Under the pieces are notes generated by a model. That model saw only the letters and a program-made list of their open reading frames with translations, was not told the origin of the DNA and did no database searches. A program made the position numbers and the translations under genes. Positions 59,369-64,000 of a stretch of DNA of 64,000 nucleotides are shown in pieces. Position 1 is the first letter of the stretch. Every line of letters starts with the position of its first letter. The stretch comes from Streptomyces sp. NBC_00708 (GTDB taxonomy: Bacteria; Actinomycetota; Actinomycetes; Streptomycetales; Streptomycetaceae): NCBI GenBank assembly GCA_036226585.1, contig CP108997.1, positions 310,001-374,000 on the forward strand. Reading direction: 5' to 3'.

Positions 59369-60196
59369 ATGACCCCAAGCACCTCCGGCACGGCGCCCGT
59401 GCGCGCGGCTCTGACCGGGTCCGCGGCTCCTTGCTGGGTCAATCTGATGACCCGCGACCTGGAGTCCGCGCAGGCGTTCTACGGCCCGGTGATGGGCTGG
59501 ACCTTCCGTCCGGGCCGGCTCGGCCAGGACTTCTCGGTGGCCCGTCGCGGCGATGTTCCGGTCGCCGGCATCGGCGCCGTGGCCACGGCGTTCCGGGTCG
59601 CGGTGGCCTGGACGCCCTACTTCGCCGTCCGGGACGCCGATGTGGCCGCCTCCCGCATCCGGGAGCGCAGCGGCACGGTGGCGGTGGGCCCGCTGACGCT
59701 CGGCAAGGGGCGCGGCGCACTGGCCGCCGACCGGGACGGGGCCGGCTTCGGCATCTGGGAGCGGACCGAGCCGGCGACGTCACCGCCCGCGCCGGACGGC
59801 CATGCCCACGCCTGGCTGCGGCTGCGCACCCGGAGCGCCTTCGACGCCGCGATCTTCTACGGCGAGGTGCTGGACTGGGCGAGCGGGCAGCCGGGCGCCT
59901 GCGAGGTGGCGTACGCGAAGGACGAGGTCGTCGTCCAGTGCGGGGGCCGCCAGCTGGCCCGGATCAGCTCCGGCGCGGTCGAGGCCGCCCCCGACCCGCT
60001 GGTCCGCCCGCACTGGCAGGTCAACTTCCCCGTGGACGACGTGGGCGACACGATCGAGGTGGCACGCGCGCACGGAGCCTCGCCGGTGGAGGAGCTGACG
60101 CGCCCGGAGGGCCGGGAAGCCACCCTGGTCGACCCGGACGGCGGACTGTTCACCGTCACGGACGTCCACCGGGCCTCGGACGCCGGCGCGGCCTGA
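59369..60196 (+). CDS. VOC-superfamily (glyoxalase/bleomycin-resistance fold) protein, two modules
   Basis: 275 residues with two VOC modules. The first is APCWVNLMTRDLESAQAFYG and following PVMGWTF (about 20-46) to GAGFGIWE (about 124-131). The second runs from HAHAWLRLRTRSAFDAAIFY (about 143-162) to EATLVDPDGGLFTVTD (about 250-265). Such paired-domain proteins occur as hydroxylases and unknown enzymes in streptomycetes. Metal-ligand residues cannot be assigned safely. The ATG at 59369 has GAAGG upstream. Confidence 0.85.
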   Translation: MTPSTSGTAPVRAALTGSAAPCWVNLMTRDLESAQAFYGPVMGWTFRPGRLGQDFSVARRGDVPVAGIGAVATAFRVAVAWTPYFAVRDADVAASRIRERSGTVAVGPLTLGKGRGALAADRDGAGFGIWERTEPATSPPAPDGHAHAWLRLRTRSAFDAAIFYGEVLDWASGQPGACEVAYAKDEVVVQCGGRQLARISSGAVEAAPDPLVRPHWQVNFPVDDVGDTIEVARAHGASPVEELTRPEGREATLVDPDGGLFTVTDVHRASDAGAA

Positions 60197-60210
60197 GAGG
60201 GCGGCGCGCC

Positions 60211-60702
60211 TCAGGCGACCGGCAGCACCAGCTCGGGCCGGTCCCACATGACCGCGGGCGGCGCGGCCCGTACGGTGCCGGTCCGCCGCGCTCCGACGCT
60301 CAGGTAGAAGCCCTCGGCCGGCGGGTGCGAGACGACGCGTACGCCGGACAGCCCGCGGGCCTCCGCCTCCCCTAGCAGGTGGCCGACGAGCAGCCGCCCG
60401 GTGCCGGTGCCCTGCGCGTCGTCGGCGACGAAGAGCAGGTCCAGCTCGGGCGGGTCCAGGATCAGCGCGTAGAAGCCGAGCACCCGGTCCGTCGCCTCCT
60501 GCACGGCGGCGAAGACCTCGTGGGCCTCGATGTAGTCCGGACCCACCCTGTACCCGGCGACCATCGGCGCGTACGGGCCCTCGTAGGCGCGGGACGACCT
60601 GACCAGGCGGGTGAGGCGCTTGGCGTCCCGCGCGGTCGCCCGCCTGACGCGGACCGGGCCGCCGGCTGCCCGGCGGCCCGTCGGCGTAACGCTTGATCTC
60701 AT
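60211..60702 (-). CDS. GNAT-family N-acetyltransferase
   Basis: 163 residues. It has the typical GNAT order: VRRATARDAKRLTRLV (about 16-31), LDLLFVADDAQGTGTGRLLV (about 94-113, the acetyl-CoA-binding RxxGxG/A-like loop reads AQGTGTG), and RVVSHPPAEGFYLSVGARRT near the end. The substrate is unknown. The start may be ATG 60702 or ATG 60720; neither has a Shine-Dalgarno, so it may be a leaderless message. A GCGTAA/TTACGC inverted pair (60684-60719) flanks the start. Confidence 0.85.
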   Translation of the reverse strand: MRSSVTPTGRRAAGGPVRVRRATARDAKRLTRLVRSSRAYEGPYAPMVAGYRVGPDYIEAHEVFAAVQEATDRVLGFYALILDPPELDLLFVADDAQGTGTGRLLVGHLLGEAEARGLSGVRVVSHPPAEGFYLSVGARRTGTVRAAPPAVMWDRPELVLPVA

Positions 60703-60747
60703 GAAGTGAGTATTACGCATCCGCGCCAGTGGCCGGCCCGGGGCTGC

Positions 60748-61152
60748 TCAGGAGGCGGCGCGTGCCTCGCGCCACTTTTCGACCAGGGCGTCCACGTCGA
60801 ACGGCCGCAGGTTGAGCAACGGCCCCGGCGGCGGACGGCGCACCGCCTCCCGGATCCTGTCGTTCACCTCGGCCAGCACCCGGCGCACCTCGGCCTCCGT
60901 CCGGATCTCCGGCAGGCCGGCGACGACGTCCTCGGCCTCCTTGCGCAGGGCCAGCGCGGGCGGCAGCACCGAGACCCCCTCGCGCTGCATCTTCGACTTG
61001 ATCCACCACGTTTCGTCGTACGGGGCGCTCAGCGCCTCGATCGGCTTGCCGAACCCGGGCAGCCGGGAGACGTCACCCCGCCGTTCGGACTCCCGGATCT
61101 GCTGGTCCACCCATGATTCGAAACTGACACCCGCGGGTTTGCGCTCGGTCAC
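60748..61152 (-). CDS. DUF1992 (DnaJ-homologue subfamily C member 28-type) protein
   Basis: A 134-residue protein with the conserved DUF1992 segment: SFESWVDQQIRESERRGDVS then RLPGFGKPI (about 9-38), followed by LPPALALRKEAEDVVAGLP (about 62-80) and VLAEVNDRIREAVRRPPPGP. The family is widespread; no biochemical function is established. GTG at 61152 is the start that fits the family N-terminus (TERKPAGVSFESW). It lies upstream of the GNAT gene on the same strand. Confidence 0.88.
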   Translation of the reverse strand: MTERKPAGVSFESWVDQQIRESERRGDVSRLPGFGKPIEALSAPYDETWWIKSKMQREGVSVLPPALALRKEAEDVVAGLPEIRTEAEVRRVLAEVNDRIREAVRRPPPGPLLNLRPFDVDALVEKWREARAAS

Positions 61153-61245
61153 CGTGATCCGCCCTCTCGGAGTACTCCTGCTGCGGCCCTTCCACCCTAC
61201 CGAGGCGCCCCGCAAAGCCAGTTGGGCGGCAGATGTGCGCGCACG

Positions 61246-61272
61246 GTGTCTCGAACGTGTAAGCGGGGGTAC
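61246..61272 (+). promoter_or_regulatory. Candidate sigma-B/H-type stress promoter
   Basis: GTGT (61246-61249) and GGGTAC (61267-61272) are 17 bases apart, close to the actinobacterial general-stress pattern GTTT-N14-17-GGGTAC. It lies about 105 bases upstream of the 61378 gene. Confidence 0.35.
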
Positions 61273-61330
61273 ACGAGCGTCACGCCCGGCCGGAACGGAG
61301 CCGGGCAACGAACCGAAAGGGATGGTGGGA

Positions 61331-61375
61331 GTGGAACTCAGCGACCTGCGGACCGACTACCGCCGGGGGTGGTGA
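61331..61375 (+). CDS. Possible 14-codon leader peptide
   Basis: GTG at 61331, nine bases after GAAAGGG, opens MELSDLRTDYRRGW and stops at TGA 61373-61375, overlapping the GTG/ATG start region of the next gene. It resembles the first residues of pyridoxamine-phosphate-oxidase-type proteins, so it might instead be a decayed start of another gene. Expression is unproven. Confidence 0.3.
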   Translation: MELSDLRTDYRRGW

Positions 61376-61377
61376 CG

Positions 61378-61953
61378 ATGACGACTCTCGTGATCATCCT
61401 CGCGGTCGTCGTGGTGGCGGCCGCCGGACTGTTCCTGGTCCTCGGCCGGAGGAACGGCGGCCATGGGCTGCGGCGGCGGTTCGGACCCGAGTACGACCGT
61501 GCCGTGGCGCGCCACAAGGGCGACACCAAGGCCGCCGAACAGGAACTGAACGAACGGCTCAAGCGGCACGGCTCGCTGGACGAGCGCCCGCTGTCGCCCG
61601 AGACCCGGGACGAGTACCTCGCCCGCTGGGCCCGGGTCCAGGACCAGTTCGTCGACTCGCCGCAGCAGGCGGTGGCCGAGGCCGACACGCTCCTCGCGGA
61701 GCTGGCCCGTGACCTGGGCTTCCCGGACGGCAAGGACTTCGGCGAGCAGAGCGACGCGCTCTCCGTCCACCATGCCCAGCACGTCCACGGCTATCGGCGG
61801 GTGCACGACGCCAAGCACGGCGAGGGCGACACGGAGCAGCTGCGGACGGCGCTGGTCGAGGCCCGGGGCCTCTTCGACGTCCTGGTGTCCCAGGGCACGG
61901 ACCGCCCGGTCCGCCGGGACAAGCACCACGCGGAAGGAAGTGGCACGGCATGA
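61378..61953 (+). CDS. Membrane-anchored hypothetical protein sharing a helical module with its neighbour
   Basis: 191 residues. An N-terminal membrane anchor (TTLVIILAVVVVAAAGLFLV, residues 2-21) is followed by a charged helical region with RRRFGPEYDRAVARHKGDTK and EYLARWARVQDQFVDSPQQA, then VAEADTLLAELARDLGFP and VEARGLFDVLV. The segment from FVDSPQQAVAEADTLL onward resembles the product of the next gene. The start is ATG 61378 (or GTG 61372). The gene overlaps the next by 4 bases (ATGA). No function is known to me. Confidence 0.83.
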   Translation: MTTLVIILAVVVVAAAGLFLVLGRRNGGHGLRRRFGPEYDRAVARHKGDTKAAEQELNERLKRHGSLDERPLSPETRDEYLARWARVQDQFVDSPQQAVAEADTLLAELARDLGFPDGKDFGEQSDALSVHHAQHVHGYRRVHDAKHGEGDTEQLRTALVEARGLFDVLVSQGTDRPVRRDKHHAEGSGTA

Positions 61954-62459
61954 CGAAGGACACCGACCGCACACCGCGGCCCCCCGCCGCGCCGCCCGAG
62001 CGTCCGGCGTCCGAGGACCGGGCCGCCGGCACCGGGGCCCCGCACTTCTCGGACGACACCCCGCGCACGGAGCCCTCCACTCCCCCGGCCACCGCCCCCG
62101 TACCCCTGGCCGGGAAGGACACCGGCCGCGGCACGGACACCGGTCTCACGGACACGGGCCGCACGCACAGCGCACCCCGCAAGGACGAGTGCCTGCTCCC
62201 GACCGGTGACCAGGACAAGCTGGCCCACCGCCTCCACCAGGCGGTGACCGACTTCGTCGAGAGCCCGCAGCGGGCGTTGGAGGAAGCGGAATCCACGTTC
62301 GACGCGGTGGTCGCCGGCCTGACGGACGCGCTCAAGGAGCGCCGCAGCACCCTGCACGTCGACGAGCGGGACGGCGACGACCCCGGCGCGCGGACCGAGG
62401 AGCTGCGGATCACCCTTCAGCACTACCGCGACCTGACCGAACGGCTCCTGAAGATCTGA
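61950..62459 (+). CDS. Hypothetical protein, partner of the membrane-anchored gene upstream
   Basis: 169 residues without a signal or membrane segment. The first ~85 are Pro/Thr/Asp-rich and probably disordered. The C-terminal helical module (LAHRLHQAVTDFVESPQRAL and EEAESTFDAVVAGLTDALKE, then ITLQHYRDLTERLLKI) is similar to the C-terminal half of the preceding protein. Translational coupling and shared module suggest that the two interact or arose by duplication. The TGA at 62457-62459 is followed by a strong bidirectional terminator. Confidence 0.82.
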   Translation: MTKDTDRTPRPPAAPPERPASEDRAAGTGAPHFSDDTPRTEPSTPPATAPVPLAGKDTGRGTDTGLTDTGRTHSAPRKDECLLPTGDQDKLAHRLHQAVTDFVESPQRALEEAESTFDAVVAGLTDALKERRSTLHVDERDGDDPGARTEELRITLQHYRDLTERLLKI

Positions 62460-62489
62460 GGAGCACAGCGCGGACCGGCCACCCTCTTC

Positions 62490-62532
62490 GCCCGCTGCCC
62501 CCGGCACCGCACGTGTGCCGGGGGCAGCGGGC
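62490..62532. terminator. Bidirectional terminator hairpin (18-bp perfect stem)
   Basis: GCCCGCTGCCCCCGGCAC (62490-62507) pairs perfectly with 62515-62532 around a 7-nt loop. It lies between the convergent 61950 gene and the phosphatase gene. Confidence 0.9.
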
Positions 62533-62542
62533 CGTGCGGCCG

Positions 62543-63346
62543 CTACGGGCCCGTGTAGACGACCAGTTCGCCGCGCAGGCGCCGCAGCGTGGGCCCGGGG
62601 ACGCGCAGCCCGTCGCGTACGTAGCCGTCCAGACCGCCCCAGCGTTCGTCCATGGCGGCCAGGGCGGTGTCCAGATAGCGGGGGCGGACCTCGATGATCG
62701 CGGAGGCGATCTCCGGGTCGCCGCCGGCGTCGAGGAAGCCCTGCACGTACGGGCGTCCGGCGATCCGCAGGACCGGGTTCACGGCCAGGAACTCCTGCCG
62801 CACGACGTCCCGCGAGGCGCCGAGGACCAGGAGCAGCACGGCCGCCGCCCAGCCCGCGCGGTCCTTGCCGGTCGCGCAGTGGAAGAGCACCGGCCGCGCG
62901 GCGGTGTCGGCGGCCGTGTCGATGAAGGCGCGGTACGCGGCGGCGGCCCCGGGCGAGAGCACCATCTGCCGGTACGACTGGGCGACCGCCTCCTCGGCCT
63001 TGCCGTTGCCCAGCAGCCGTTCCGCTTCGACCGGGTCCGCGAGCAGCGCGCGGAAGCGGGCGGGGGTCACGCCGGGGTTGTCCCCCAGCACGTCGGCCAC
63101 GAAGAGCCGGGCGCCGGGCGGGAGGGCGTCGGGGGCCGAGCCGCGCTCGTCGGCGGTCCGCAGGTCGACGACGGTACGGATGCCGAGCGCGGCCACGGCC
63201 GCGGCGTCCACCGGGTCCAGGCCGCCGAGCCGGCCGGAGCGCAGCACCACGCCCTGCCGGACCTGCCGGCCGGGGCCCAGGGTGATGCCTCCCAGATCGC
63301 GCAGATTGAGGGCGGAGACGGTCGGGACGGCCCTGACGGTTTGCAC
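62543..63346 (-). CDS. Protein tyrosine/phosphoinositide phosphatase (MptpB-like)
   Basis: A 267-residue cysteine phosphatase. The P-loop HCATGKDRAG has nucleophile Cys157 and Arg163, with the extended CxxGKDR form seen in mycobacterial PtpB and related dual-specificity or lipid phosphatases. The N-terminus NLRDLGGITLGPGRQVRQGV and LRSGRL (about 14-39) is the conserved pre-loop of this family. GVTPARFRALLADPVEAERL is a variable lid region. There is no signal peptide. The start is GTG 63346 with GAGGAAA upstream. Confidence 0.92.
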   Translation of the reverse strand: MQTVRAVPTVSALNLRDLGGITLGPGRQVRQGVVLRSGRLGGLDPVDAAAVAALGIRTVVDLRTADERGSAPDALPPGARLFVADVLGDNPGVTPARFRALLADPVEAERLLGNGKAEEAVAQSYRQMVLSPGAAAAYRAFIDTAADTAARPVLFHCATGKDRAGWAAAVLLLVLGASRDVVRQEFLAVNPVLRIAGRPYVQGFLDAGGDPEIASAIIEVRPRYLDTALAAMDERWGGLDGYVRDGLRVPGPTLRRLRGELVVYTGP

Positions 63347-63573
63347 GATGGATTTCCTCTTTTCCCGGCGCGTATCCGAATTGGTTTCGGCCTGGCCGGA
63401 TCAAAAGTCGCATGATGTCGTCACATCGACAAAGTAAAACGCCGGGGATCATCGATCGGGCGCGGGCAGACCGCGGACTCGCGGAACGCAGGCCCTTTTC
63501 GGCACTACGGGCCGGGCGCTCGCGAGAATCGGGAAAGCGGATAGCGGCCGGGGAGGGGGAGGAAGCCCCGTCC

Positions 63574-63903
63574 TCATCCGGCCAGCAGCCGTGCCTTCTG
63601 GGCCTCGAATTCGGCGTCGGTCAGGATGCCCTGCCGCTTCAGCGCGGCCAGCCGCTCCAGCTGCCCGATCAGGTCGTCGCCCGGCGCGGCGGCCGGCGGC
63701 GCGGCGGCCGGCGGTGCGGCGGGCTGCGGGGCGGGCTGCACCGGCTGCTGGGCGGCCTCCTGCTCGGCGAACCTCGCCTGCTGGCGCTGCTGGACGCGCC
63801 CGGAGACGGCGGACGCGGTGCCCGCGACGACGGCGGTGCGCGCGGCGGCCCCGATGAGGCCGGGTCCGCGGCGGTTCATTCCGGGTCCTCGGAAGATCGG
63901 CAT
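63574..63903 (-). CDS. SHOCT-domain protein
   Basis: 109 residues. An Arg/Gly-rich start (MPIFRGPGMNRRGPGL) and small hydrophobic segment (GAAARTAVVAGTASAVSG) lead to a Gln/Pro/Ala-rich linker. The C-terminal SHOCT motif is DDLIGQLERLAALKRQGILT then DAEFEAQKARLL (about 76-107). SHOCT is a short oligomerisation or tethering element of unknown specific function. The ATG at 63903 has GGAAGGGA upstream. The upstream gene on the same strand enters from beyond the right edge. Confidence 0.9.
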   Translation of the reverse strand: MPIFRGPGMNRRGPGLIGAAARTAVVAGTASAVSGRVQQRQQARFAEQEAAQQPVQPAPQPAAPPAAAPPAAAPGDDLIGQLERLAALKRQGILTDAEFEAQKARLLAG

Positions 63904-63928
63904 GACGTGTTCCCTTCCGGTGCGGGCG

Positions 63929-64000
63929 TCAGCTCTCGTGGCCGGCGGCGGAGGCGGCGGCCTCCGCGACCTCGGCGGGAATCCGTTCGTGGGCGATCAC
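63929..64000 (-). CDS. C-terminal end of a gene cut by the window edge (possibly DUF6325)
   Basis: The minus strand reads VIAHERIPAEVAEAAASAAG then HES and a stop (TCA at 63929-63931 on plus), in frame to the window edge. Streptomyces SHOCT genes of this kind are often preceded by a DUF6325 gene whose product ends with a similar RIP-x-x-V-x-x-A stretch. That assignment is a guess from context and 23 residues. Confidence 0.45.
   Translation of the reverse strand: MIAHERIPAEVAEAAASAAGHES

Overview
The window is chromosomal DNA of a Streptomyces or very close relative. It has very high G+C with strong third-position G/C bias, GTG and TTG starts, only two TTA codons that I found in real genes, a geosmin synthase, a whiE-type spore-pigment type II polyketide cluster, NsdA-like and PAS-SpoIIE regulators, and many secreted proteins. 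I see no tRNA, rRNA, CRISPR array, prophage or insertion sequence.

Left part (1-14.9 kb): a class I photolyase overlaps a DUF1275 membrane protein. Next comes a zinc-independent L33/L31 ribosomal protein pair behind a Zur-like site. A PAS-SpoIIE phosphatase, an NsdA-like TPR regulator and an APH-fold kinase follow. The phosphatase and the APH-fold gene carry the two TTA (bldA) codons. A secreted cell-wall amidase lies under a near-consensus DasR (dre) site and is divergent from geosmin synthase, whose 3' end overlaps that of a secreted GH95 glycosidase. Two small cytoplasmic proteins follow.

Spore-pigment region (15-24.5 kb): a secreted beta-helix protein and an O-methyltransferase run towards the whiE-like operon, separated from it by a strong hairpin. 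In transcription order that operon encodes an SchA/CurD-type protein, a cupin, KS-alpha, KS-beta/CLF, ACP, an aromatase/cyclase and a TcmI-type cyclase, with the FAD hydroxylase divergent. Most of these genes overlap or nearly touch.

Middle (24.5-44.2 kb): a fused double alpha/beta-hydrolase; a stand-alone phenylacetate-CoA ligase behind a TetR/PaaR-like operator; a DUF574 methyltransferase; an acyl-CoA ligase; a penicillin-acylase-family enzyme with a TTG start; a secreted SxxK serine hydrolase with an added C-terminal domain; and a Pro-rich-tailed membrane protein. Then comes a four-gene leftward unit: a double-domain Lrp regulator, an MpaB-like DUF2236 protein, a Ser/Thr kinase with seven TPR units, and a CrtI-like FAD oxidoreductase. 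Opposite it are an M20 amidohydrolase and a 14-TM MFS transporter, with an Lrp-like dyad in between.

Right part (44.2-64 kb): an ADP-ribosylglycohydrolase, an RlmG-like methyltransferase, a secreted endonuclease I, a lipoprotein, a baeRF-like protein, phosphoketolase with an aldehyde dehydrogenase upstream, an RsbW-like kinase, a PaoABC-like molybdenum hydroxylase operon, and small stress or conserved genes. These last include two overlapping genes that share a helical module, a Tyr phosphatase and a SHOCT protein. Several convergent or successive units are separated by long perfect hairpins, the best being a 28-bp perfect stem at 49641-49702.
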